This document shows, one piece after another, positions 19,913-29,309 of a stretch of DNA of 64,000 nt. The stretch is from the NCBI RefSeq assembly GCF_001625085.1, contig NZ_BDAW01000007.1, forward strand, positions 28,878 to 92,877, read 5' to 3'. Each line of letters opens with the position of its first letter. Position 1 is the stretch's first letter. The translations under genes were made by a program, and so were the position numbers. The notes beneath the pieces were generated by a model, which saw only the letters and a list, made by a program, of their open reading frames with translations, was not told where the DNA came from and ran no database searches. This DNA is from Nocardia acidivorans NBRC 108247 (GTDB lineage: Bacteria; Actinomycetota; Actinomycetes; Mycobacteriales; Mycobacteriaceae).

Positions 19913-20871
19913 ATGACGGATTCGACGACAGCCGCGGCCACCGGGCTCGTACCCGAACCCGCGGTGGTGCTGCGCCCGCTCCGGGTGACGTCCCCGTCCG
20001 GGCGTGGATCGATGGTGCGCGGACTCGGCTACCCGATCGCCGCGTTCGGATTGCTGCTCGCGGCATGGGAATTGGTGAAGGTGCTGGTGCCCGCCAACGG
20101 CATCAGTATCGGAGATCAGCGCATCCTGCCGCGCACCACCGATGGCGCGCTGCCGCACGTCTGGGCGGTGGTGACCGTGCTGGGGGAGAAGGACGGCAAA
20201 CGCACCGTCGGCGCGACGCTTCTTCATACGGCCGGATTCACGCTCGGGCTGGCGCTGTCGGCGCTGATACTCGGGACCGTCGTCGGGGTGGCCCTGGCCG
20301 TACTCATGCAGCGGTTCTCCTTCGTGGAACGCGGCCTGCTGCCGTATGTGATCGTTTCCCAGACGGTGCCGTTGATCGCCCTGGCTCCGCTGGTGGCGGG
20401 CTGGGGCGGCAAGATCCACATCGGCGGCAGGCCGTGGGAACCCTGGATGAGCATTGTGGTGATCGCCGCCTACCTGGTGTTCTTCCCGGTCGCCATCGGC
20501 ATGCTGCGCGGATTGCAGTCGCCCGCAAAGGCTTCGGTGGAACTGCTGCACAGCTGCGGGGCCGGATGGTGGCGCACGCTGGTGCATCTGCGCCTGCCGG
20601 CCGCGGTCCCGCACCTGCTGCCCGCACTGCGGCTCGGCGCGGCCGCCGCGGTGATCGGCGTGGTGGTGGCCGAGATCTCCACCGGAACGGCGGGCGGGAT
20701 CGGCCGCCAGATCATCGTCTTCTCCCAGCAGTCCACCGGTAATGCGGCCCGGCTGTATGCGGCGGTATCGGCGGCGGCGCTGCTCGGGGTGGTGCTCACC
20801 GCGCTGGTTGGCCTGGCCGAGTTCACCCTGCGCCGTTACAGCAGACCCGGTCATTCGTCAGGAGGTTCCCG

Positions 20872-20875
<4 letters not shown>
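19913..20875 (+). CDS. ABC importer permease (SsuC/TauC/ThiX family)
   Basis: A 320-residue inner-membrane permease with six predicted helices and the EAA-type loop (ELLHSCGAGWWRTLVHLRLPAAVPHLL), which contacts the ATPase. An unusual loop of about 45 polar residues (VPANGISIGDQRILPRTTDGALPHVWAVV) follows the first helix. The ATG at 19913 is chosen because MTDSTT is followed directly by the family fold, and the 82 bases before it hold no similarity. It starts a four-gene importer (permease, ATPase, permease, substrate-binding protein) whose genes overlap by 4 bases each, so expression is coupled. Confidence 0.87.
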
Positions 20876-21719
<844 letters not shown>

Positions 21720-21723
<4 letters not shown>

Positions 21724-22493
21724 TCCGACTGCTCAAAGCCGGGCTTCCGCCGGTGCTCTTCGGTGTGATCATGCTCGTGCTGTGGCAGGTGCTGACCGTC
21801 GCCGGGGGCGTGCCGTCCTTCCTCCTGCCCGCACCGTCCGCCATTGCCGATGCCTTTTCCAGCAATGTCGATTCGATCGGCAAGGCCGCCATGGCGACCG
21901 GGACGAACGCCCTCATCGGGTTGGTCGTCGGGTCCTTCCTCGGGATCGCCGCGGCCATGCTCGCCGTCCGGTTCGAGGTGGTGGGCGGCCTGCTCGGCGC
22001 GCTGGCGGCCGGTGCGGCCGCCATTCCGATCGTCGCGCTCGCGCCCCTGCTGAACTCCATGTACTCCACCACCACGGACCTGCCCCGCCGCCTGGTCGCC
22101 GCCATTGTGGTCTTCTTCCCCGTATTCGTCAGCACCGCAAGGGGTTTGCGTCAGGTCCCGCGCGTCCAGGACGACCTGATGACCGCGTACGCCGCCACCG
22201 GCTGGCAGATCACCCGCACCGTGCGCCTGCCCGCGGCGCTCCCGCACCTGTTCACCGGCCTGCGCATCGCCGCACCGGGCGCGGTGATCGCCGCCATCAT
22301 CGCCGAATACTTCGGCGGTCTACAGCACGGCCTCGGCAGCCGCATCACCTCCGCCGCGGCCAATACCGCCTATCCACGCGCCTGGGCCTATGTCGTCGCC
22401 GCCATGCTCCTGGGCCTGATCTTCCTGGCCGCCGTCCTGCTGCTGGAACAGCTCACCCGCCGACCCCGCACCACCCTCTGGAGATCCACATGA
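21720..22493 (+). CDS. ABC importer permease, second subunit
   Basis: A 257-residue permease of the same family as the one at 19913, with an EAA-type loop ([38 protein letters not shown]). GTG start at 21720 overlaps the ATPase stop. Two different permease genes suggest a heterodimeric channel, as in thiamin-precursor and riboflavin importers of the NMT1-type. Its stop overlaps the next start as ATGA. Confidence 0.86.
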
Positions 22494-23632
22494 GAAGTAC
22501 CGCAAAGAAATACCGCCTCCGGGCCTGTCTGGCCGTCGCGGCGCTGGGCCTGGCGGCGCTGACGGCATGCGGCACCACCGACAGCAGCACCACCTCCGAT
22601 GGCCTCACCAAGGTGAAGTTGCAGTTGCAGTGGTTCAAACAGGGCCAGTTCGCCGGCTACCTGGCCGCCGTCGACCAGGGCTTCTACAAGGAGCAGGGCC
22701 TGGACGTCGAAATCCTCGACGGCGGAACCGATATCGTGCCGCAGACCGTACTGGCACAGGGGCAGGCCGACTACGCCATCGCCTGGGTGCCCAAGGCGCT
22801 CGCCTCCCGCGAGGCCGGGGCGGGCATCACCGATGTGGCCCAGATCTTCCAGCGCTCGGGCACCAAACAGGTGTCGTTCAAGACCGCGGGCATCAGCGGC
22901 CCGGGTGATCTGCGCGGTAAGAAGGTCGGAAACTGGGGCTACGGCAATGAATTCGAACTCTTCGCCGGAATGACCAAGGCGGGCATCGACCCGGCCAAGG
23001 ACGTCAAACTGGTGCAGCAGCAGTTCGATATGAACGCCTTCCTCGCACACGATATCGATGCCGCACAGGCCATGTCGTACAACGAATACGCGCAACTGCT
23101 CGAGGTGAAGAACCCGGCCACCGGAAAGCTGTACACCGCGGACGATTTCACCGCGATCGACTGGAACGACCAGGGCGTGGCCATGCTGCAGGACGCCATC
23201 TGGGCCAATACCGAGAAGTTGAAGGACACCAAGTACGCCGATCAGACGGTGAAGTTCATCGCCGCCTCGCTCGAGGGCTGGGCGTTCTGCCGCGACAATG
23301 TCGACAAATGCCGCGATATCACCGTGGCGGCGGGCTCGACGCTCGGCGCGAGCCATCAGCAGTGGCAGATCAGCGAGATCAACAAACTCATCTGGCCCTC
23401 GCCCAACGGTGTGGGGCTGATGGACAAGACCGCGTGGGATCGCACCGTCACCATCGCCAAGTCCACCAAGAATCAGGAGGGCGCGACCGTGCTCACCAAG
23501 GATCCGGACAAGGACGCGTACACCACCGAATACGCCACCAAGGCCCTGGATCTGCTCAAATCGCAGGGGCTCGATGTCACCGGCTCCGGCTACACCGCGC
23601 AGCCGGTGACCCTCACCGAGGGCGGCAAATAG
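22490..23632 (+). CDS. ABC importer substrate-binding lipoprotein (NMT1/THI5-like)
   Basis: A 380-residue lipoprotein with signal peptide and lipobox LTAC (Cys 27). The mature protein shows the THI5/NMT1 pattern: KVKLQLQWFKQGQFAGYLAAVDQGFYKEQGLDVEI, then GGTDIVPQTVLAQGQADYAIAWVPKAL and YNEYAQLLE. Members bind pyrimidine-type compounds (thiamin pyrimidine, formylaminopyrimidine) or riboflavin. Together with the dihydropyrimidinase and ureidopropionase-like genes, a pyrimidine, hydantoin or similar N-heterocycle is the likely ligand; this is inference. ATGA overlap with the permease; a terminator follows. Confidence 0.89.
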   Translation: MRSTAKKYRLRACLAVAALGLAALTACGTTDSSTTSDGLTKVKLQLQWFKQGQFAGYLAAVDQGFYKEQGLDVEILDGGTDIVPQTVLAQGQADYAIAWVPKALASREAGAGITDVAQIFQRSGTKQVSFKTAGISGPGDLRGKKVGNWGYGNEFELFAGMTKAGIDPAKDVKLVQQQFDMNAFLAHDIDAAQAMSYNEYAQLLEVKNPATGKLYTADDFTAIDWNDQGVAMLQDAIWANTEKLKDTKYADQTVKFIAASLEGWAFCRDNVDKCRDITVAAGSTLGASHQQWQISEINKLIWPSPNGVGLMDKTAWDRTVTIAKSTKNQEGATVLTKDPDKDAYTTEYATKALDLLKSQGLDVTGSGYTAQPVTLTEGGK

Positions 23633-23652
23633 CCTTCCCACCAGCTGTAACA

Positions 23653-23689
23653 GTGCCCGCTATGCCTCGCGTAGCGGGCACCCCTGTTT
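23653..23689 (+). terminator. Terminator of the pyrimidine/hydantoin operon
   Basis: A perfect 10-bp stem (23653-23662 with 23672-23681) and a 9-nt loop, followed by CCCTG and TTTT. It lies 20 bases after the last operon gene and separates it from the downstream TetR gene. Confidence 0.78.
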
Positions 23690-23731
23690 TCGGGGCTTCC
23701 ACCCCCTGTCCGCCTGGCATAAAATTTGGCC

Positions 23732-24367
23732 GTGCGGTCAGAAAATGAGCCAGACGGTCAGCCGAGATCGTTCATCGAGGAGGCGCGACGGCGGCAGATC
23801 ATCGCCGCGGCCGTCGAGGTGATCTCCGATATCGGTTACGGCAATGCCTCCCTGGCACGGATCGCCAAGCACGCCGGAATCTCCAAGGGCGTCATCTCCT
23901 ACCACTTCGACGGCAAGGACGACCTGATGCGACAGCTGGTCATCCAGCTGTACGTATCCGGGGCGGAGTACATGACTCCGGTCATCACCGCGGCAGCGGG
24001 CGGCTGGCGCGGCAGGGTGCTGGCCTATATCGAATCCAATCTGGACTTCATCGACGCCAATAAGCGCTATGTGGCCGCCATGACCGATGTGGTGCTCAAT
24101 CTGCGTGACGCCGAAGGGAAGTCGGTCTTCGCTACCGCGGAGGGCGCGGACGAGATCCTCGTCCCGCTCGCCGACATGCTGCGAGCAGGGCAGCGCGAAG
24201 GCGTCTTCGGTGAATTCGACGCCCTGCTCATGGCCAAATCCATCCGTGATGCCATCGACGGCATCGCCGGAAGGGCCATCAGCGAACCGGATTTCGACGT
24301 GCGTCGCTACTCGGCACATGTGTGCCGCATCTTCGATTTGGCAACGGGTAAGCAGGGGGACAAATGA
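23732..24367 (+). CDS. TetR-family regulator
   Basis: A 211-residue regulator. The N-terminal HTH (about 25-70: RRQIIAAAVEVISDIGYGNASLARIAKHAGISKGVISYHF) is well conserved, with an all-helical ligand domain after it. I prefer the GTG at 23732: TAAAAT at 23720-23725 is a good -10 box 6 bases upstream, implying a leaderless mRNA. A TTG at 23726 is also in frame. Direct repeats CGGTCAG (23735 and 23755, 20 bp apart) straddle the start and could be an operator. It overlaps the GT39-like gene downstream (ATGA), suggesting it controls that gene; a role in the catabolic operon upstream is possible but a terminator lies between. Confidence 0.85.
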   Translation: MRSENEPDGQPRSFIEEARRRQIIAAAVEVISDIGYGNASLARIAKHAGISKGVISYHFDGKDDLMRQLVIQLYVSGAEYMTPVITAAAGGWRGRVLAYIESNLDFIDANKRYVAAMTDVVLNLRDAEGKSVFATAEGADEILVPLADMLRAGQREGVFGEFDALLMAKSIRDAIDGIAGRAISEPDFDVRRYSAHVCRIFDLATGKQGDK

Positions 24368-25887
24368 CAAGAACACTCGATACCGCGGCCGTGCGCGCGG
24401 AATCACCGCGCGAGGTGCCGCCGTTCGCGCTCGGCTGGGTGCTGGGCATCGCGGCGGTGGGTGCGCTCGCGCTGGTGGCCACGCTCGGCCAATACGGATT
24501 CTTCGGCGACGAACTGTATTTCGTCTCGGCGGGGCACCGGCTCGCGGCGAGCTATGCCGATCAGGGGCCGCTGGTGCCCGCCATCGCCCGGTTGATGGAT
24601 CTGCTCGCACCGGGATCGATGGTGGCGCTGCGCCTTCCGTCGGTCGTGCTGACGGTGGCGGCCATGGTGGTCAGCGCGCTCATCGCACGGGAGTTCGGCG
24701 GTTCGCGCACCGCGCAGGCGCTCACCGTCATCGCCTACGCGACCTCGCCGTTCCTGCTCGTGCAGGGAACGCAGTTGTCCACCAACGCGATCGACACCGC
24801 GCTGTGGGTGCTGATCAGCTGGCTGGTCATTCGCTGGGTGCGCACCCGCCAGGACTCGCTGCTGATGTGGGCGGCCGTGGTGACCGCGCTCGATCTGCAG
24901 GTGAAGTGGCTGGTGCCGTTCCTGTGGGTGGCCATCGCCGTGGGCGTGCTCTGCTATGGACCGCGTGAGCTGCTGCTGCGGCCCGCGCTATGGGCCGGTG
25001 CCGCAGGCGTTTTCGTCACCATGATCCCCAGCCTGATCTGGCAGGCCCGGCACGGCTGGCCACAACTGGGAATGGGCGCGCAGGTGGCCGCGGAACAGGA
25101 CAGCATCGGCGGGCGGCTCATGTTCGTGCCGATGGCACTGGCCTCGGCGGGGGTGATCGGTGCGATCCTGCTGCTGGGCGGCATCCTGGCACTGCTGAGC
25201 ATGCCGGAGCTACGGCCCTATCGCTTCCTCGGATTGGTCCCCGTGGTGCTGACCCTCGCGTTCGTCATCACCGATGGGCGAGCGTATTACGCGGTCGGAT
25301 GCTATGGCGCGGTCATGGCGGCCGGAGCGGTATTCGCCACCCGCAAGGCACAGGGCTGGCGGCGCTGGGTGGGCGGTGTGCTCGTGCTGGCGTCGGTCGC
25401 ACTGGTGGCCGTGACCCTGCCGCTACAGCCGGAGTCCGCGGTGCGACCCGCCGCCTCCGAGAGCGCCGCCTGGCAGCAGCTCAGCGTGTACGGGCGCTTC
25501 GGCTGGGAAGAGCTGGCCCAGGCCACCGAGCAGGCGTATCTGGCGCTGCCCGAGGCCGAGCGCGCGAACGCCGTGGTGATTGCCGATTCCTATTGGCAGG
25601 CAAGCGCATTGGATCTGGATCGGACCGGGCACGGCCTGCCCCGGATCTACAGCCCGAACCGCGGCTTCGGCTACTTCGGCACGCCGCCGGACTCGGCCAC
25701 CACCGTCATCTGGGTCGGCGGTGACGGCAGCGAACCCCGCGACTACTGCGCCGAGGTCACCGCCGTGGGCAGAGCCGATGCGCGCCTGGGCATTCCGGGC
25801 GTCACCCGGGACATCACGCTGTGGCGCTGTGACCACCCGCGCGCACCGTGGTCGCGCGAGTGGCCGGATATGTTGCGACTGGGGTGA
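24364..25887 (+). CDS. GT39-like polytopic membrane glycosyltransferase (copy 1)
   Basis: A 507-residue protein with about ten membrane helices. The first outer loop has the GFFGDELYFVSAGHRLA segment; its Asp-Glu pair is the expected catalytic/metal-binding site of GT-C enzymes using polyprenyl-phosphate sugars (ArnT/PMT superfamily). A soluble C-terminal region carries IYSPNRGFGYFG and ends with paired cysteines (YCAEV, WRCDH). It closely matches the protein at 29500-31053 over the full length. The ATGA overlap with the TetR gene suggests co-transcription. The acceptor is unknown: cell-wall polymer or exported protein. Confidence 0.82.
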   Translation: MTRTLDTAAVRAESPREVPPFALGWVLGIAAVGALALVATLGQYGFFGDELYFVSAGHRLAASYADQGPLVPAIARLMDLLAPGSMVALRLPSVVLTVAAMVVSALIAREFGGSRTAQALTVIAYATSPFLLVQGTQLSTNAIDTALWVLISWLVIRWVRTRQDSLLMWAAVVTALDLQVKWLVPFLWVAIAVGVLCYGPRELLLRPALWAGAAGVFVTMIPSLIWQARHGWPQLGMGAQVAAEQDSIGGRLMFVPMALASAGVIGAILLLGGILALLSMPELRPYRFLGLVPVVLTLAFVITDGRAYYAVGCYGAVMAAGAVFATRKAQGWRRWVGGVLVLASVALVAVTLPLQPESAVRPAASESAAWQQLSVYGRFGWEELAQATEQAYLALPEAERANAVVIADSYWQASALDLDRTGHGLPRIYSPNRGFGYFGTPPDSATTVIWVGGDGSEPRDYCAEVTAVGRADARLGIPGVTRDITLWRCDHPRAPWSREWPDMLRLG

Positions 25888-25899
25888 ATTCGGTCCCGC

Positions 25900-26631
25900 T
25901 CAGCCCCGTGACGTCGACACCGTGTTCAGGCTGACGTCCGCGGCCGGGGCGCCGTCGCCGGAGCCGTCCTGGACTCCGGCGGCGGCGATGTTCCCCAGCA
26001 CGTCGAGTCCGCCGGTGATCCTGCCGAACGGGGTGTAGCTCGGGGGCAGCTGGGAGTCCTTGTACACCAGGAAGAACTGGCTGCCATTGGTGTTCGGCCC
26101 GGCATTGGCCATGGCCACCGTGCCCGCGGGATACGTTGCGCCCGCGAGGTTCTCATCGGCGAACTTGTACCCCGGGCCGCCGGTGCCCTTCGCGGTCGGA
26201 TCACCGCACTGCAGGACGAAGATGCCCTCCGTGGTCAGGCGGTGGCATTTGGTGTTGTCGAAATACTGTTCACCGGCCAGGAATACGAACGAGTTCACCG
26301 TATGCGGTGCGCGCGCCGCTTCCAGGGCGATGGTGATGGTTCCGCAGTTGGTCTCCAGATTCGCGGTGTACGCGGCGTTCTGGTCGATGGTCAGGGCGGG
26401 CTCGGTCGGCCACTGCTTGCCATTGGCCTGAGCGCCCGCGGCCGGGTTGCAGCCCGCGGCCGTCTCCAATCGGGGCGCGGGGGTGGCCTGGGCGCGACCG
26501 GTGACCAGCACGGCGACCGCGACGGTCACGCCGAGCAGGCTGATCCGCCGTAGCGCCTTGCGATCGAGGCGGATTCGGCGGGGCCGGGCGATATCGCCGT
26601 CAATGGTGTGCGCGTGCGGTTCGGTATTCAC
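25900..26631 (-). CDS. Exported/membrane-anchored cyclophilin-type peptidyl-prolyl isomerase
   Basis: A 243-residue protein with a positively charged cytoplasmic N-terminus, one hydrophobic helix (about 31-48), then the cyclophilin domain (about 85-235). Visible signature: CGTITIALEAARAPHTVNSFVFLA, YFDNTKCHRLT, FVLQCGDPTAKGTGGPGY and NAGPNTNGSQFFLVY. The F-x-x-Q-x-G-D region and the GSQFF strand belong to the active site. It should assist folding of exported proteins. GTG start at 26631 with GGAG about 11 bases upstream. A 28-bp palindrome lies 37 bases upstream of the start. Confidence 0.9.
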   Translation of the reverse strand: MNTEPHAHTIDGDIARPRRIRLDRKALRRISLLGVTVAVAVLVTGRAQATPAPRLETAAGCNPAAGAQANGKQWPTEPALTIDQNAAYTANLETNCGTITIALEAARAPHTVNSFVFLAGEQYFDNTKCHRLTTEGIFVLQCGDPTAKGTGGPGYKFADENLAGATYPAGTVAMANAGPNTNGSQFFLVYKDSQLPPSYTPFGRITGGLDVLGNIAAAGVQDGSGDGAPAADVSLNTVSTSRG

Positions 26632-26667
26632 CGGCGGGTGTCTCCTTCAGTCGAGGATTGCGCTCTG

Positions 26668-26695
26668 GACCGCATAGTGATCGGACTATGCGGTC
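26668..26695. promoter_or_regulatory. 28-bp perfect inverted repeat upstream of the cyclophilin gene
   Basis: Arms GACCGCATAGT (26668-26678) and ACTATGCGGTC (26685-26695) flank GATCGG. The length and symmetry fit an operator for a dimeric regulator, or an mRNA hairpin in the cyclophilin leader. No regulator gene is adjacent, so the ligand protein is unknown. Confidence 0.55.
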
Positions 26696-26806
26696 GGCAT
26701 CATTCCACCTCTCGACCGTGCGCGGAGCGGGTTGACCCGACCTGCCCGAGCGGACGCGCCGGGCGCACTCCCATTCGCCGGGTTCTCGCTGCTAACGTTC
26801 GCGCAC

Positions 26807-27487
26807 ATGAAGGTTCAACTGCGGCATCAACCGTCGTCGACCATTGCCCGCTGCTTCCTCGCGGGCGGTGAGCCCATGCGGGTCGAGAGCGGTGCCATGG
26901 TGGCACACTCCGCCGGAGTCAGCTTGGCCGCCAAGGCCGAAGGCGGCATCATCGCCGGGCTCAAGCGTTCGGTGCTCGCGGGCGAATCGTTTTTCGTCTC
27001 CACCTTCACCGCCCCGCCCACTGGCGGCTGGGTCGATGTGGCGCCCGCGCTGCCCGGAGATATGTTGGCGCTGACCATTACCCAGGATCGGCCGTACTTC
27101 ATCAGCCGGGGCGGCTGGATCGCGAATTCGCACGCGGTGACCGTCGAGGCCAAATGGGGTGGGCTGGCGAATCTCTTCGGCGGTGAGGGCGGGTTCGGGC
27201 TGCGCGCGCACGGCGACGGCGAAGTGGTGCTCGGCGTCTTCGGCGCGATCGATGTGATCGACCTGGCCCCCGGCGAACCGGTCACCATCGACACCGGCCA
27301 CGTGGTCGCCTACGACCTTGCCATGAACTTCACCATCCGCCGCGCCGTCTCCGGCCGCTCCCTGCAATCGCTCAAATCGGGCGAGGGCTTCGTTTTCGAC
27401 TTCGTCGGCCCCGGCCGCGTCCTGCTGCAAACCCGTAATCCGGGCGCGTTCGCCGCCTGGGCCGGTTCGTCGGCCTCCTCCGGCTAG
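26807..27487 (+). CDS. AIM24-family protein (TIGR00266-type)
   Basis: A 226-residue all-beta protein of the AIM24 family, found from bacteria to mitochondria, with no settled biochemical function. Family features are MRVESGAMVAHS near the N-terminus, the glycine-rich GGIIAGLKRSVLAGESFFVSTFTAPP, the repeat of beta strands and FVDFVGPGRVLLQTRNP. ATG 26807 gives a complete domain; TAACGT at 26793-26798 lies 8 bases before it, so the message may be leaderless. It is transcribed away from the cyclophilin gene. Confidence 0.85.
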   Translation: MKVQLRHQPSSTIARCFLAGGEPMRVESGAMVAHSAGVSLAAKAEGGIIAGLKRSVLAGESFFVSTFTAPPTGGWVDVAPALPGDMLALTITQDRPYFISRGGWIANSHAVTVEAKWGGLANLFGGEGGFGLRAHGDGEVVLGVFGAIDVIDLAPGEPVTIDTGHVVAYDLAMNFTIRRAVSGRSLQSLKSGEGFVFDFVGPGRVLLQTRNPGAFAAWAGSSASSG

Positions 27488-27539
27488 ATATTGTGATGTA
27501 CCCCACTTTTCCATCCGCTGAAAATCCCGCCCCGTGAAA

Positions 27540-27559
27540 GTGAATCGTGCATGATTCAC
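27540..27559. promoter_or_regulatory. Inverted repeat upstream of the 27-residue ORF
   Basis: GTGAATC (27540-27546) and GATTCAC (27553-27559) flank GTGCAT, giving a 20-bp perfect dyad in an otherwise low-GC gap between the AIM24 gene and the small ORF. It could be an operator or promoter-region element for the small ORF. Confidence 0.4.
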
Positions 27560-27595
27560 AAGTCGACATGTCATTTCATAGATGAGGAGTAGCGC

Positions 27596-27679
27596 GTGTC
27601 CGGATCCGCCTCGGATTTCCTGTCTCAGGTACTGATCAAGACCCTCCAGGGCCTGTTCACCGGTAGCACCGGCCAGTAA
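27596..27679 (+). CDS. Putative 27-residue amphipathic peptide
   Basis: A short open frame starting at GTG 27596 and ending at TAA 27677-27679. It is supported by a strong GAGGAG ribosome site 6 bases upstream, a dyad 37 bases before it and a long hairpin just after it, the layout of a real small gene. The peptide begins MSGSASDFL and ends LFTGSTGQ; its centre (SQVLIKTLQGLF) would make an amphipathic helix with one lysine. There is no family match that I recognise. Membrane-active peptide, toxin-like or regulatory roles are all open. It is not established that it is translated. Confidence 0.5.
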   Translation: MSGSASDFLSQVLIKTLQGLFTGSTGQ

Positions 27680-27700
27680 CTGCACGACGCGGAAACGCAA

Positions 27701-27736
27701 ACGGCCCATTCGATCGCGCGGGATCGAATGGGCCGT
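27701..27736. terminator. Long perfect hairpin after the small ORF
   Basis: A 15-bp perfect stem (27701-27715 with 27722-27736) and a 6-nt GCGCGG loop, 21 bases after the stop of the 27-residue ORF. There is no T run on the plus strand; on the minus strand the bases after it are TTTGCGTTT, so it may also end minus-strand transcripts from the Uma2 remnant. Confidence 0.6.
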
Positions 27737-27751
27737 ACTCATGTCCGGACA

Positions 27752-28113
27752 GCTCAGCGGTCGAAGGGCGAAATCGATGTCGAGCGGGCAGGGCTCGGTG
27801 ACTGTCAATCGGTCGCGGTGTTCGCCGGTCCTGACATACGAGCCGGTCGTTCGATCGACGGCGAAGGTGGTGATGACCGGTCGAAAACCCTTGTCCTGAT
27901 CGATGATCCAGAAGTGTCGGATGCCCGCCCGCGCGTATTTGAGCGGCTTGATCTCGCGGTCGCGCTCCTCGGACTCCTCCGAGATCACCTCCGCGACAAG
28001 GGCTACTTCCCAGGGATCGTAGTAGGTCCGGGTCGGGTGCTGAGGTGGCGAGCAGGATGTCCGGGCGGTCGGAACCACTCCGGGATCGGCTCTTCGCGGT
28101 GCGAGGCTGTCAT
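27752..28113 (-). pseudogene. Broken Uma2-family (DUF820, PD-(D/E)XK endonuclease-like) gene
   Basis: The start MTASHREEPIPEWFRP (from 28113) is the usual Nocardia Uma2 N-terminus. It then runs directly into PDILLATSAPDP, losing a block of the domain, and the frame shifts by one base near 28035-28045 before RTYYDPWEVALVAEVISEE, which carries the catalytic E-V-I-S strand, followed by KPLKYARAGIRHFWIID. The 3' end lacks an in-frame stop at the family's normal end (FALRPLS at 27752-27772) and the frame continues through the hairpin. So the gene has an internal deletion, a frameshift and a lost stop. Uma2 proteins are common in actinomycetes and their role is unclear. Confidence 0.75.
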
Positions 28114-28173
28114 GATCATGCCCTCTCGGCCGGTGTCGGTTACCGGGGTAAAAGGTCGGCTCGGCAGCGATGG

Positions 28174-28692
28174 TCAGCGCAGGAGTTGGGGGATGAGGGT
28201 GCGGGTGTCGGGGACGAAGGGCCAGGTGGGGTCGGACAGGTGGGTGCGGAGTTCGGCGTCGGTCCACCACCAGGCGTCGGCGACCTCCTCGGGTTGGTGA
28301 CGGAAGGGGCCGTCGGAGCGGATCTCGTAGGCGAAGAGGTGGCAGCGCATGGGTTTTCCGGCCCATTCGCCATCCCAGGAGGTGGTGACCACGTGGGTGG
28401 GGCGGGGGTCGGTGGGGGCGAGGTCGATGCCGAGCTCTTCGCCGAGTTCTCGGATCGCGGCTTGGGCGGGGTCTTCGCCGGGGTCGAGGACCCCGCCCGC
28501 GAGGCAATCGTGCATGCCCGCGAAGACGGCCTTGGTGTCGGTGCGGCGGTGGACGTAGACGCGGGCGCCGTCCAGGGAGCGGACCAGGACGCCCGCGCTG
28601 GCGTGCCAGAGGCCCTCGGCGTAGACGATCGCGCGTTCTTCCGCGCCGATCTCGTTGCCGACGGCGTCGTATACCGCGATCATCTCGGACAT
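28174..28692 (-). CDS. Nudix hydrolase (YfcD-like)
   Basis: A 172-residue Nudix protein. The Nudix box is complete: GVLDPGEDPAQAAIRELGEELGI fits G-x5-E-x7-R-E-U-x-E-E-x-G-U, here spanning about residues 68-90 (given as two halves GVLDPGE and RELGEELGI). The N-terminal MIAVYDAVGNEIG and the VYVHRRTDTK strand resemble the YfcD/IPP-isomerase-like branch. It would hydrolyse a nucleoside-diphosphate-linked or similar substrate with Mg2+. ATG 28692 has GGGAG 6 bases upstream. Frame upstream of that start is not conserved. It diverges from the F420-type reductase gene. Confidence 0.88.
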   Translation of the reverse strand: MSEMIAVYDAVGNEIGAEERAIVYAEGLWHASAGVLVRSLDGARVYVHRRTDTKAVFAGMHDCLAGGVLDPGEDPAQAAIRELGEELGIDLAPTDPRPTHVVTTSWDGEWAGKPMRCHLFAYEIRSDGPFRHQPEEVADAWWWTDAELRTHLSDPTWPFVPDTRTLIPQLLR

Positions 28693-28833
28693 GGCGCTCC
28701 CTTCGGTGCCGCCGCGGGATCCGGCGGGTCTGTGGTGCAGATTAGCGAGCGGGCCGCATTCTCGGGCACACGGATTCGGTGAGGGAGGCGTAGCCTTTGG
28801 GGCGCACACGTTTTCGTCGGAGAGGACGAGATC

Positions 28834-29211
28834 ATGCCGCTGCCGCAGGCACTCGCGCGGATCAATCGCCGGATCAGCAATCCCGTGCTCGGCGTAATGG
28901 CCAGGATCGCACCGGGATTCGGAATCGTGATCCATCAGGGGCGGAAATCGGGGCGGGTGTACCGGTCGCCGGTGATGGTGTTCCAGCGCGACGGCGGATA
29001 TCGGATCGCGCTCACCTACGGGCGAAATGTGGACTGGCTCAAGAATATTCGGGCTGCGGGGCAGTTCGAGTTCGAGACCCGGGGGCGCACCGTCACGCTC
29101 GCCGATCCGCAGGTGGGGCATGACGCGTCGGCGGGCTGGGCTCCGCCCGGGGTGCGGCAGGTGCTCACGGCGCTGTCGGTGGAGTACTACGTGCAGGCCC
29201 GTCGGGCATAG
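28834..29211 (+). CDS. Deazaflavin (F420)-dependent nitroreductase-family protein
   Basis: A 125-residue split-barrel protein of the Ddn/DUF385 type. It has IHQGRKSGRVYRSPVMVF (the RKSG motif that contacts F420) and NVDWLKNIRAAGQFEFETRGRTVTL, both diagnostic. Ddn-like proteins use reduced F420 to reduce quinones and nitro compounds. A TAGCCT -10-like box at 28801-28806 would give a 25-base leader. It is followed by a 288-base non-coding gap with degenerate tandem repeats. Confidence 0.85.
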   Translation: MPLPQALARINRRISNPVLGVMARIAPGFGIVIHQGRKSGRVYRSPVMVFQRDGGYRIALTYGRNVDWLKNIRAAGQFEFETRGRTVTLADPQVGHDASAGWAPPGVRQVLTALSVEYYVQARRA

Positions 29212-29309
29212 GGGCGCTGCTCGGCGCGAGGGGTGGGTGATCGCCGGGCGGGTGCTCGCCGGGCGGCGGAGCGCTCGGTGGGAGGCGCGGTGGTTGGCGA
29301 GTGTGGAGA

